Shown in pieces: positions 1 to 11,009 of a DNA stretch of 64,000 bases. The DNA is from Atrina japonica (lineage: Eukaryota > Mollusca > Bivalvia > Pterioida > Pinnidae): assembly GCA_030159075.1 (NCBI GenBank), contig BROG01001179.1, positions 42,783 through 106,782 of the forward strand, read 5' to 3'. Position 1 is the first letter of the stretch; the number at the start of each line of letters is the position of its first letter. The position numbers and the translations under genes are program-made. Below the pieces are notes generated by a model, which worked only from the letters and a program-made list of their open reading frames with translations, had not been told where the DNA came from and searched no databases.

Positions 1-533
1 ATATATTCTACATTTTACATTCAGGTCTTATGTTATGACTTTATTTGATTTAAATGATACTTACTACAACTTATGTGGTTTATATGAATGTTATTAAGGG
101 GAAGAAGGGTACCATAGGGTATACAAAAAACTTATCATAAAAATTTTCTTATTTCTTTGCATACTTAATCATAATGAATGTATCGATTAATAGAATGAAT
201 AATCTGACACATTTGTGTGTATATAAGGGATATTTACATATGCAAGAGTTATGCCCCTTTTCAGAATTTTGATTCTTTTCATCAACTATCCTATTCAGTA
301 TTTAAAAAACCTCATTTATTTACAAAACTCATATTGTTCTAGATAACTTGGTAAAATTTGATCAAACGCCAAGGTATCATTGTGTTTTCATGGTTTTATG
401 AGAGTTGGTGAATAAAGAGGAGGAAAGATTGAAAACTGTGACCCCCAAAATACCAAATTTTTATAACACTTATATTTTAAATTCGGTCACTGTAAAAAAT
501 TAGTCATCAATTTTTATATATTTTTCTGTAAAT
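1..533. other. AT-rich intergenic DNA, nothing recognised
   Basis: No open frame of useful length, no repeat unit and no RNA gene signature could be seen on either strand. The sequence is AT-rich with short A and T runs, like the rest of both arms. Confidence 0.6.
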
Positions 534-905
534 ATAAAACATCTGAGATACCAATGTATAAATCTTAAGGACGTCCAGGACACAGACCCAAATCCGGCAA
601 AATGTACAAACACGGATCTCCGGAAACAAAGAGGGGGGATCAGGTGCCATGGAGGAGTATTCATCACCTGTAGGCCGGTAACACCCGCCGTGAGTCCACA
701 GTCAAGTCCAAATGAAATATATCAGGAACGAATCCTCGTCACAATTGGTACAGACGTCCCAACAACCTAGTGAAACAGAGTAATTGCAAACGAGACTATT
801 AAAACGACCGTAAAATTTGCGGAACGTTGACATCAAATGCGGTTTTCGATATCCCAGTGTGAATAATTTGTCAGTGAGTAGTTTACATCTGTATACGAAA
901 TATGT
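534..905 (-). mobile_element. Penelope-like retroelement fragment: RT C-terminus plus 3' module
   Basis: Read on the minus strand, this is the end of the reverse transcriptase frame followed by the family's 3' module. Residues resembling LLTDKLFTLGYRKP and STFRKFYGRFNSLVCNYSVSL are readable, matching the C-terminus of the better copy at 52999-54720. The module then runs to the terminal GGTATCTCAGATG-like end at about 540. The copy is old: the final Met-Leu-Ser-Cys tail is lost to base changes and indels near 770. Similarity stops at about 905, so the copy is heavily 5'-truncated. No target site duplication is evident. Confidence 0.75.
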
Positions 906-1222
906 CTGTCCGCTACGTGTTATCGAACATTGCGTGTCTATACTATTTCCATGTACATTGTACATGTACAACCGTTTTACTAATGTTTACAAATATTTTG
1001 TAGAATGAAAAGTGCAAAATCATCAAATTAATACACATTTCGTTAGCAAAACTCTTCTGTCAAGATAACAGTATTGCAAAAGCTTTTAAGATATTTGTTA
1101 TAGAGTTATAATAGCTTATTTAACTTTGATAGTGTGGACATATGTCTAGATATGAACTATACCTACGTTTGATATATATTTTGGTTTTACCTTTATAGAC
1201 ACGATACGTGGAGGATGTGTAA
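906..1222. other. Intergenic, nothing recognised
   Basis: AT-rich spacer between the retroelement fragment and the 67-bp array. No coding or RNA signal was seen. Confidence 0.5.
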
Positions 1223-1825
1223 TTACAGTGTAACCTGAGTATCAAGACCACCTTACTGACTGACTCAAAGTGGTCTGATTATTCAGGTGTTACAGTGGAA
1301 CCTCAATATTAATACCACCTTTCTGACTGACTCAAAGTGGTCTGATTAGTCAGGTGTTACAGTGGAACCTCAATATTAATACCACCTATCTGACTGACTC
1401 AAAGTGGTCTGATTAGTCAGGTGTTACAGTGTAACCTGAGTATCAAGACCACCTTACTGACTGACTCAAAGTGGTCTGATTAGTCAGGTGTTACAGTGGA
1501 ACCTCAATATTAATACCACCTTTCTGACTGACTCAAAGTGGTCTGATTAGTCAGGTGTTACAGTGGAACCTCAATATTAATACCACCTTTCTGACAGACT
1601 CAAAGTGGTCTGATTAGTCAGGTGTTACATTGGAACCTCAATATTAATACCACCTTTCTGACTGACTCAAAGTGGTCTGATTAGTCAGGTGTTACAGTGG
1701 AACCTCAATATTAATACCACCTATCTGACTGACTCAAAGTGGTCTGATTAGTCAGGTGTTACAGTGGAACCTCAATATTAATACCACCTTTCTGACAGAC
1801 TCAAAGTGGTCTGATTAGTCAGGTG
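1223..1825. repeat. Tandem array, nine units of exactly 67 bp
   Basis: Nine head-to-tail units start at 1223, 1290, 1357, 1424, 1491, 1558, 1625, 1692 and 1759, with no length variation. Most begin TTACAGTGGAACCTCAATAT and end TGATTAGTCAGGTG. Units 1 and 4 are a distinct subtype (GTGTAACCTGAGTATCAAG), three units apart. Units 3 and 8 share CTATCTGAC, and units 6 and 9 share CTGACAGAC. Each unit holds imperfect inverted repeats (ACCAC..TTT with AAAGTGGT, and CTGACT with AGTCAG), so a hairpin per unit is possible. Just outside, near 1914-1940, GGTGGTC..GGTTCCAC looks like an inverted remnant of the same unit. No coding role is visible. Confidence 0.95.
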
Positions 1826-4060
1826 TTCTCTTAAATGAGGATCAGTACTAAATAAAAATGTATATAGAGACTGAAAAAGTTACGGTCTGAAATGCGAATC
1901 GGTATGCTAAGCGAGGTGGTCTTTAGGCATGGTTCCACTATACTAATTAAATAAGTGAAGAACAAAACGGGTCTCATTTCCATGCCCATAATATAGCATA
2001 CTTTGCATAATTGACTAAATTTTCATTGGCTATATCATTCTATGAAGATCATTACTTTGGTATTGTTAAAAATATCTATATTGTTATATTTGTCATCAAG
2101 AAAGTTACAGGCATAATTACATTATCATACTTTGGCTACCTGCAATTCATATATGCGTATATAGGTGCGCGCGCGCGCGTGTGTGTGTGTATTTGGAGGT
2201 GCAAGTGTGTTTGTGGAAGTATAGAATTGAATCTTCATGAAATATACAACGATTGCAATTTTAAGTGACACCCACGCCAGCAAGACTCCAATATCAAATA
2301 CAGTAATTGTACAATATATTTGCCTTATCTAATATGGCGAGTGGTTCTCGTAACAGTTCTATAAAAGTTAACAACTGAACACGTTTAACAGTAATTGAAC
2401 TGTTATCTGCATAGCTCACTGACAGGATATTACATAATATTTAATGACTATAAAATAGTCAAGTCAAATTCTGCTGATCAATACATTGTGAAATTGGGAC
2501 ACTGTGCCTTAAAGTAAGTCGATATTTTGTATTGCATAATTAAAAGAACACTTAAACGAATAAATAGTTGCGCAATGTGCATGTGCCCCTTGAGATTTGT
2601 AAATTAAGTTTATTAATATTTTGAAATGAAAGTCAAGCCACGATACTTACTTTACTTTAGTATATTAACAGAACTGACGTTGGAATTTGATCTAACAGAA
2701 ATACAGTTTCCTGTTTTGATGTATTGAACATCAACAGATCTCATGTCCCTATTAGGCTTTTAACATAAACGAAATAAATGACACGGTATCCCAAGTCCTC
2801 ATCTCACAATTGTTCACTGGATCTGACACATCCGTACTTTAGAAGCATGGAAGAGGGATTGACTATAAACAAATTGTTTAGTTACTCCGACACTTGTTGT
2901 ACATACAGTCGTATTACATTATATATTGTTAAGCTGTATAGGATCTATATTATGTTTCTATGTAAAAACGCAGCTAACGGATTGGCATTTGTCTAAACAG
3001 ACTCAACATTCAGGATACAGACACAAACGCATTTCAAAATGTTCCTCATGGATACACATCAGAGTTTCTTGTCAATCTAATTGATAAAATCTTACTTTAT
3101 GTCAATTCGTCTTAGCCTATATATGATATACCAAAAGCTTTAAAGCTTTCCCACGACAAAATTAGATCGACTTTAATAAATAGGTCTTTGTGTTTGTATA
3201 ATCAGCGAGTTACCGCTCTTTAAGTGTTTATTGCAAGCCTGTGGTTGTTTTATCATAGGTTTTTTAATCTGCAATCTTTTGTAACACGTAGTATATTCGA
3301 CATTTTTATCAAACTTATGACGTTATACTTAATCAATCAACAGTTAAAACCAGACATGCAAGATATGGGATCAGGCATCCCGATGGGACCTACCATTTAC
3401 CGGTGAACCCACATTTGATACCAGTCGACATTCTGCTGCTTATATATAACCTCAGTGTATATGACTTCACAACATCAAAAAAGAGCTGGTTATCAGACAA
3501 ACCTTCGTGTCAACGGAGATATAAAATGATTAAATGTAATAAAACTGACAGTATTTCGCTTTTGATATTGGCAAGGACCAAATGATTGTACCGTTGATAA
3601 TGAAAACAAAACGGAAATTATTAACGATCAAGCACATTGTATATGTACACTGTTGTTTTGATAAAGCAATATAAAATCACAGATACCACGGTTTTCGCTG
3701 TCAAGAGTTCAGTACACTTTTAAGAATATTGGACAAACAATGACCACTGGAAATCCAGAGGTAAGATCATGTGTCATGGATGAGTAAGCACATCGTGTCG
3801 ATCTATTATACCCTTCATGAGTGACCTTGGGCAAGATGTTCCAGAGAACACTGTTCCTGAATAAGAAAGATCGCCCAAATACGAAGAACATGGACCCGGA
3901 ACACTGTTCTTGGTACGCTAGTTCACCTTTTTAGCTGGAGAGAGAAAAACAATCATGGTGAACCTATTATTTTGCGATAATTGATCATTCTCATATTCGA
4001 CTTAACTGTTTTGTTCTCCATCATGTTCTCTGTAATTTGGCGAGATCTAATGAGTTAAAA
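1826..4060. other. Intergenic, no gene recognised
   Basis: About 2.2 kb of AT-rich sequence. Short open frames are present, but none has a recognisable domain or coding-like composition. The only structured items are a purine-pyrimidine microsatellite near 2170 and a weak GIPMG-like peptide near 3370, discussed elsewhere. Confidence 0.5.
2166..2190. repeat. (GC)n(GT)n alternating microsatellite
   Basis: About 25 bases of alternating purine and pyrimidine: a CG-repeat half followed by a GT-repeat half. Such tracts can adopt Z-DNA in general. Nothing in the surroundings suggests a function. Confidence 0.85.
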
Positions 4061-4265
4061 ATGAAGTACCAATGGATAGTCGAAACTCCAAGTCCATTAG
4101 AACACGACAAATTAGATATAAATGGTATCAACAGAAAACACAATTGCGAATCCAAAACTGAATTGGACCAGATGTCCGGTAGGAGTCAGCGTCCTCTCTT
4201 AGCATGTCACTACCATCGCAAATATTACATGGAAACCTCTCTAGTTCGGAGAAAACGCCAACTTG
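4061..4265 (-). repeat. Dispersed repeat, copy related to 7676-7870
   Basis: The stretch containing CAGCGTC, TTAGCATG and TCTAGTTCGG aligns in the same orientation, at roughly 70% by eye, with 7692-7870. The leading part (GTACCAATGGATAGTCGAAA) matches 7546-7592 and 10967-11009 in reverse complement. The repeat therefore seems to read on the minus strand and to end in CTAATGGACTTGGAGTTTCG. The open frame on the plus strand here is probably incidental. The family is not recognised; a decayed transposon tail is the likeliest explanation. Confidence 0.55.
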
Positions 4266-7200
4266 TTACTGCATTACCCTAGAGTCACAAAAATGTTCGG
4301 TAAAACCGAATGGGTAATAACAATCGCCATAAACGAGTCAATGTAGTATCACATTGACTTCGATTCCATTGATCCCCGATTTTTGTGGCAACAACTTATC
4401 AGTAAGTAGTTGTATGAAATGATATGATTGCTTTTAGCACCATGACAGAAAAAATGAAATTGTGTGTTTCCTGACATGACTTTATCATGATTAATTACTC
4501 GTGTGTTGTGATGGTATCGTAATAGATATTAGATAAATTTAGTATCTTGAAAAACGATGAAAGATCGTAGCTCAGACGCACATATACTACGTATTATCAT
4601 TTGTAATTAAAAATCGAAATTAGAAGTCAATGTCCACACTAGATGTCGTATCCGTATCCGCCTCTTTCTTATATTAATGAAGATATATAAGAGTAGAGTA
4701 TATTGCTGATACGAAGGGTTGTCATCCATTATCTGAAAAAAAAATATTGGTAAACATACCCTAATTCCTCTGTTCATATTGTCAATACATCTTGTTATAA
4801 ATTGTCATTATTTTTACTATTTATAGATGACATAAAAGAGATCCATGTAAGTAGTTGAATTATTGACAATACAATTATGATGTATTCTATACATTACAAT
4901 AATCTTGGCTGAATATGTAGAAATAGTACTTTAGAGCTCATTGTAAATTTATCAAAAGAATTGTAAGTAAAGCATAGAGCAATATTGCTGTTTGTATTAT
5001 AATATCTGATATTAGAATAATAGCTTACTTCTAACAATAATCCTCAGATGAACTCAATGTGATAATGAAACGTACAGGTCGATCAAATCTCAGAGCTTTG
5101 TTCCGTTCATTCGAAATAGTTTATGTTTATTCAAAATGGTTACAATGGACTGTTGATAGATCATACGGATAAAACCAAATTTATTTGTAGTCTGTAAGCA
5201 TAATAAATTATTCTTGCCCAAGAAATATCGTTTAGAAGAAAACTGAAAACAATTTAAGCCATCCAAATTATCAACAATGCAATCATCGATTTTAATTTTA
5301 TTTAATTCAAACAATCAATTATGTTTAGTTTACCCAAAATATAGATTCCGTTTGTATGAAGGAGTAGTTGATATGGCATCTCATAGTAAAAGCAAGCTTA
5401 TACCTCTCACATTATGTTTATACCAACCTTCTTTTGTCAAAGAATAATGCAGTTATCTTTTAATTTATGTTTAAATAGTCTACTGTAAATCTATTGTGTG
5501 TCCCCAGAAAAACCGTCGATTAAATTCTAATTTTTTTTTCATAGGAAGTCAAAGTTGTTAACTAGTATTAATTTTTAATTCAAAGCAGTCCATCCAATAC
5601 TATATATCATAGTTAAACCTTTTATGAATTTCTGAACATTGATTTACAATTGATTTACGTAGAAACAGTCTATTGTTTTTTATCAGGATGTAAACATTTC
5701 ATCACTTGTCACCAAAGACAATGGATTGAAAAAATCGAAGGAAATCCCTACACGTGAATTGAATCACCCATTGACTTGCGCACTGGAATATTATATGCAA
5801 ACATCCGGGTTGATTTCCGATAAACGTTATGAATACTATTTTAGCAATTTGCGATTACAATAAAGATTTACTGTAGGTTAGAATATAACCAGTGATAATA
5901 AAATTATATGACTCCCGCTATCTTTGATAATAACATTGGTATTGTGTCCACGCGACAATTGTTTTAACAAATATTTACTAAAAACCACTTTCCAAAGTTG
6001 TTGGGACAGACAGTAGTACAAAAAATGTACTCTCTACAGCAGTGGTAAATTTCAAACACTTAAATGTAATGACATACGATATCGTTTTGCAATGATACTT
6101 GCAAATGTACAATACCAACAACGATTAAAGCGGGAGTTTCTGTTTCTTTAAATGTGATGAAATCAATGATAAATCATTAATTAAAAATAGTCATACACTG
6201 GACGTTGAATATTGTCAAGCTACCGATGAGTAGATCCGTTGTACATCTCCTCTGATATTCATATTGTTATTTGCCACATCACGCAGGAAAAAATGACGAA
6301 TTAAATTGAAATCGAAAGTATTTCTTTCGTAATTTTGACCAGACGTTTTTATTCATACTGCTTTAAAATGATGTAATTGAATTCCCAAATGTATTCATCG
6401 ACTGTTTATTGCCGTATAAAATCAATTTCAATGATCATCAAATTGTTTCCGATGTCATGTAAATTTTGGTAATTCATTGTGGAAATATCTGATTAAACAT
6501 AGAAGTGCAATTAGATTCTAAATGATTCGATTTAATTTTTGTTGAATTATTTAGAGTTTGAAAGAATATAACAAATATGATACAATAAGTAAGTATTGCT
6601 TTTCGCTTTAATTAGATATTTTACGAAAATCATTCAAGGCTAAAATGATTGTGATAAATTAGTTGGTGAGCCTACGTATGTTACAAGTTACAAAATGTAG
6701 CGGGGATTATGTTGCCTTGGATATATGTGTGAGCATTTGTTTTATAATATTTCATATCGTTTATTTGATTGTTAATCATTTAATGCATGTGATATTTTCT
6801 ATAGTCATCACTATCGTAAATATTTTATCAGGTTGCTGATCATTATGACGGACCACCATGTTAATCTTCACGTCCGTGTATCGATGCAAACAATAAAGGA
6901 TGAACAATGAACCATTACAAAGTTTATTCTCTTTTTAATAACTGCCTATTATGTATCAGTATTACGCCAGCGTGAATATTCGAGAAATCCTTTGTAGTTC
7001 ATTAGTTATTATTTTTATCACTGGACAATAAGATGCAATGATTTATATGCGCAAATATTATTGTGAATACTTAAGACATTCGACTTAAATTGTATAACAC
7101 CTTCAGATAATGATCATGGAAATTTTTGTTGTTGGATAACGCAAATAACTAAACATTAAAGTAAAACATCATGTCGGTGTTCATAAGAAAATGGACTGAA

Positions 7201-7524
7201 TTATGTCCCTCGATGTGCTAACAAAGATATAAAAGTATTTGAAAATATACACATAATAAGAAAGATACACATGTGTAAATAAACGCCAAGTAAATACAAT
7301 GGCTTCTGGCTATAAGATTTCATCAGCTGAATTCTGCATAAACAAATCATTCCAAAAATATAATTGGTATAAGACACGTCGAAATGTAATATCTTAAACG
7401 TAATTACTGTACAAAGGGACTATCCTAGTCTTCTTTAAGATCAGAATTAATAATTGGTACTTTCTAAATAATAGATCATTCCGGACCCCTGGTCCTATCC
7501 CGTTTGAGATTCGCAATAGTTCTT
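4266..7524. other. 3.3 kb AT-rich intergenic DNA
   Basis: No gene, RNA or repeat could be supported. Base composition is strongly AT-rich with short homopolymers throughout. The longest open frames are about 75 codons and show no domain. Confidence 0.55.
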
Positions 7525-7722
7525 CATGTTGAGACCATTTGTATATCTAATTTACATGGAGTTTCGATTATCCATTGGTACTTCTTCATTTTCACTTGTA
7601 GTATAAAATATTAGATATGAAATATATTTGGTAAAAACATATCAGTTACAGGTTTATGATAAGTGACAATCAAGAAGATAATGCATAATCGAAATTGATA
7701 TAAAAATGGTCTCAACATGGAG
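7525..7722. mobile_element. Small foldback element with inverted arms
   Basis: A perfect 16-bp inverted repeat (CATGTTGAGACCATTT at 7525-7540 and its complement at 7705-7720) bounds a roughly 200-bp segment. The arms continue inward with gaps: GTATATCTAATTT and TTTCGATTATCCATT on the left pair with GATATAA and ATGCATAATCGAAA on the right. The total arm length is about 45-50 bp. The inner arm also occurs at 4061-4100 and 10967-11009. There is no room for a transposase, so this is either a MITE-like foldback or two repeat tails meeting head to head. No target duplication could be defined. Confidence 0.55.
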
Positions 7723-7972
7723 AACAAATGCGAATACCGAACGAGCTGGGATCTAGTGTCTGAAAGGAATCAGCGTCACCTGTTAGCATGCCACACCTCA
7801 TCGAAAATGTTACGTGGATATCTCTCTCGAGTTCGGTAAAAAGGTCAAGCACGGTGAATATGTCATCAGTAAGTTTTAGATCTGATGAAATCACTGTATA
7901 TAGTCGGGCTTCAGAATACTGTCTACCATTCTTGAGACTGGTATTTAATATTATCTCACAATATTTCCACAT
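7723..7972 (-). repeat. Dispersed repeat with a short minus-strand open frame
   Basis: The first 150 bases match the copy at 4130-4265. On the minus strand an 86-codon frame spans 7712-7972 and includes TELERDIHVTFSMRCGML. The homologous stretch in the other copy is broken in this frame. I do not recognise the peptide. It could be the remnant of a transposon protein or a chance frame, and two copies are too few to judge selection. Confidence 0.4.
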
Positions 7973-8741
7973 CGACCATAAAACGTTTTCAAGCGCTTAA
8001 CAACGCATCCCTCTGTGGGTACTTTATTGGCGAGTTGTTTTTGGCGCTCAGATCACAATATGCATAAGAGGAGCATGTCTTGGCATAAAGTATAAGTTGT
8101 GAAGTGAAAAGGTAGGAAAATACAGAATATTACTACTCAGGCATTTTCAGATTTTTAACTTAATATTTGACGTAAATAAAATTGAAATAAGTATTCCTTA
8201 GCAACAATACACTTTGATAACCGAAGATAGGAAGCATATTCTAAATTTTTGGATTCTCGATATTAAATGACAATTCAAATAATCAAGATACAATTTCTGC
8301 ATTCCTCGATATGTTGATGTTTTATCAGTAGCTTGATTGGTGTCGGTGATAGAAATATTCAACATCAATCCGAAATATACGGCAAGGAGACAATCATGTG
8401 ACATTACATATATTCAATGAGGAAAATTCACATGCAGGAAGGATAATCCTTCACATAATAGCAATCGTCCTAAACAGTGATAGGTGAGGTTCGCATTAGG
8501 CTTTTTCAATAAAACAACATCAATGTTGGAATTCCAGTATGCTTGCATTGAAATGATGAATTTCAATAATCAAATTATGACGTACATCGTGAGACAAATA
8601 TCTGAAATGGTATGTGAACTTTGTTATCAGTAATGATATAATATTTGACAAAATATCATTTCCGACATATAAAAAGTTGAAAGTATTTCTTGCTGAAGTA
8701 TCAATGACAATGATAAAATGATAATGGATCAAATGATACAA
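7973..8741. other. Intergenic, nothing recognised
   Basis: AT-rich sequence with only short, unsupported open frames on the minus strand. Confidence 0.5.
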
Positions 8742-9057
8742 GTATATATATATATAAAATTCAGATACCAAAGTATAAATCAATAGAATGTTCAGGACAT
8801 AGATACAAATTCAGTAACAATGGACAAACACGGACCTCTGGAAACCAAGAGGTGGGATCAGGTGCCATGGAGGAGTAAGCATCCCCTGTCGACCGGTCAC
8901 ACCCGCCGTGAGTCCACAGTCAAGTCCAATGAAATACGTGAAGAGTGTATCCTCGTCACAATTGGTACAGACGTCTCAACAACAGCCAACGAAAAGGCAA
9001 CTCAACATTTCACTTAGTGAAACAGAGTAATCCCAAACAAGACTATTATACCGACCG
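8742..9057 (-). mobile_element. Solo 3' module of the Penelope-like family
   Basis: This is about 315 bp of the retroelement's 3' region without the RT body. On the minus strand it begins at the end of the RT frame (Ser-Glu-Met-Leu) and ends at GGTATCTGAATTTTATAT, followed by a (TA)n tail at 8742-8760. The module contains ATGTCCTGGACAT-type and ACCTCT..AGAGGT hairpins. The other strand carries an intact 65-codon frame (8820-9017, starting MDKHGPLETKRWDQVP) that recurs in several copies. Similarity to full copies ends just after ATTATACCGACC, almost the same 5' point as the copy at 14241-14548. Confidence 0.85.
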
Positions 9058-9924
9058 AGCGGTCAATCTCGCTTTAGCACAATCAAGAAAATATGTTTAA
9101 ACTTAATCATTGCTACAGAAAACAAAGTGTCACTTTTCAAAATAGTTGGTGAAAAAAACTTGGTTTAAATTGACTTAATATAATAAAAGTTGAAAGAAAT
9201 GTATGTTCCTCGTGTAATCTCCAAAGGTAAACATGTCATATGATTTTGCGCAGTGATTAGTTTCCGATTGAGGTACTTGTATTTTTTTCATACGGTGACC
9301 CCTGAGTGCAAAATATGAATGAAAAACGTCCAAACTTAAATAAGTATTTTTTTTTCATTTTCACGTTATTAATTTCAAAATAAATGTTAAATGTAATAGT
9401 ATTGTCAAAATTCCAATGCAAAAAATAAATAAAACGTTTAACATTGTTTACAACACTTCTCCATGGTTATGTAATATGTCTATTGTTCACTATCTGAGAG
9501 ATATCCAACAGCCGTGCAGAATTTCAAATGCAACTACTTTGAGCAAAAAAAACACTGACCCCAATTCACAAATTTAATATTCTGTAGAAGGTTTAAACTG
9601 TATATCATTTTGATTATTAAAATAAGAATGTGATCGTGATTATCAAATATATCTTTATTATACAGGTAATAAAGTATTTTTTCACCCATGTATCAATAAC
9701 AAATTACCCATTTTCCTTCACACAATAATTACTTCTCGTTTGTAAATGACACTCTCTTATTGGTTATGCACCAAAGTCAAACTAGCACTGTCTTTGTACA
9801 GCTTAGGAATTGATCAAATTATTATAGCCAAGAGAATACAATTGCAAATTTAGGATTTTTGTAGTTCCTATGTGTTCCTACGTAATTCCAATGATCGTAT
9901 CAAAACATCATATTTCAAATTGTG
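9058..9924. other. Intergenic, nothing recognised
   Basis: AT-rich DNA with several homopolymer runs. No supported feature. Confidence 0.5.
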
Positions 9925-10965
9925 TCTGTATTACGCTCATTTGATATACCTACAACGGATACCGATTTCGAGCTACCCCATTTATATTGGACACCTAAAC
10001 TTCATAACACCCCATATTAGCAAAGATACATAGCAGGATCCAGCAAATGTTGTACAAAACCAAGATATTGACAGCCGTTAAAGAGAAACTTCAACAATAC
10101 TGTACAGTTGCTTATTTCAGAAGCGGTGTAAATCAGATGTGGATACTTAAAAATTCTAAACAAATTTTAGAAAATTTGAAGGCACACAATTTTTCTCGAA
10201 TTCACAGTATAAAAACTTATGACTTCTCTACTCTTTACACTACTATTCCACTTATAAAATTAAAAGAAAGACTTTTCAGCATCATAGACAACTGTTTTTT
10301 CACTAAAGGTGGTACCCGAAAATTTAAATATCTAGTGATTGGCTATCAGGATATTTATTTCGTCAAACACCACTCTGATTCTACACATAGATATACTGAA
10401 GTTGATATGAAACATGCTGGAATTTCTAATAGACAATATATTTGTAATGTTCGGAGACGTGGTCTTTCAACAAACTGTCAGCATTCCTGTGGAAACCAAT
10501 TGTGCTCCTTTATTGGCCGACTTGTTCCTTTATTCATACAAAGCAGACTTCGTTCAGAAACATTCATATACAGAGGTAAACAACTCACTGACAAATTGTT
10601 TACACAGGGATATCGAAAACCACGTTTAATGTCAACGTTCCGCAAATTTTACGGTCGGTATAATAGTATTGTTTGCGGCTACTCTGTTTCACTAAGTGAA
10701 ATGTTGAGTTGCCTTTTCGTTGGCGGTTGTTGAGACGTCTGTACCAATTGTTACGAGGATACACTCCTCACGTGTTTCATTGGACTTGACTGTGGACTCA
10801 CGGCGGGTGTGACCGGTCGACAGGGGATGCTTACTCCTCTATGGCACCTGATCCCACCTCTTGGTTTCCAGAGGTCCGTGTTTGTCCATTTTTACCGGAT
10901 TTGTATCTATGTCCTGGACATTGTATTGATTTATACTTTGGTATCTGAATTTTTTTATATTGTAT
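9925..10965 (+). pseudogene. Penelope-like RT copy with internal deletion
   Basis: A plus-strand copy that starts within the RT fingers (LPHLYW, PKLHNTPY) and continues through YDFSTLYTTIP (catalytic motif A) into GDVVFQQTV (motif B region). It is broken three ways: a stop after NTPY near 10020, a 2-base deletion near 10410 that shifts frame, and a deletion of about 360 bases at 10559 relative to the copy at 53391-53770. The deletion removes RYIDD (motif C) and the thumb, joining DFVQK directly to FIYRGK. The remaining C-terminus (RLMSTFRKFYGRYNSIV) and 3' module are well preserved to about 10965. The 228-codon frame at 10047-10733 crosses these breaks and is not a real protein. The element cannot encode an active polymerase. 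Confidence 0.8.
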
Positions 10966-10966
10966 T

Positions 10967-11009
10967 CTAATGGACTTGGAGTTCGAGTATCCTTGAAACT
11001 TTTTCATTA
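10967..11009 (+). repeat. Short dispersed repeat next to the retroelement end
   Basis: CTAATGGACTTGGAGTTCGA and what follows matches the tails at 4061-4100 (reverse complement) and 7546-7592. It abuts the 3' end of the Penelope-like copy, so the retroelement may have inserted beside or into an older repeat. Confidence 0.5.

Noticed and set aside
1223..1825. CRISPR-like array
   Set aside because: Units are contiguous 67-bp tandem repeats with no unique spacers, in eukaryotic sequence.
3355..3405. Peptide MGSGIPMGPTIYR resembling RT motif B
   Set aside because: No other RT motif lies in order on either side and DNA similarity to the family is not visible. Probably chance, or too old to support.
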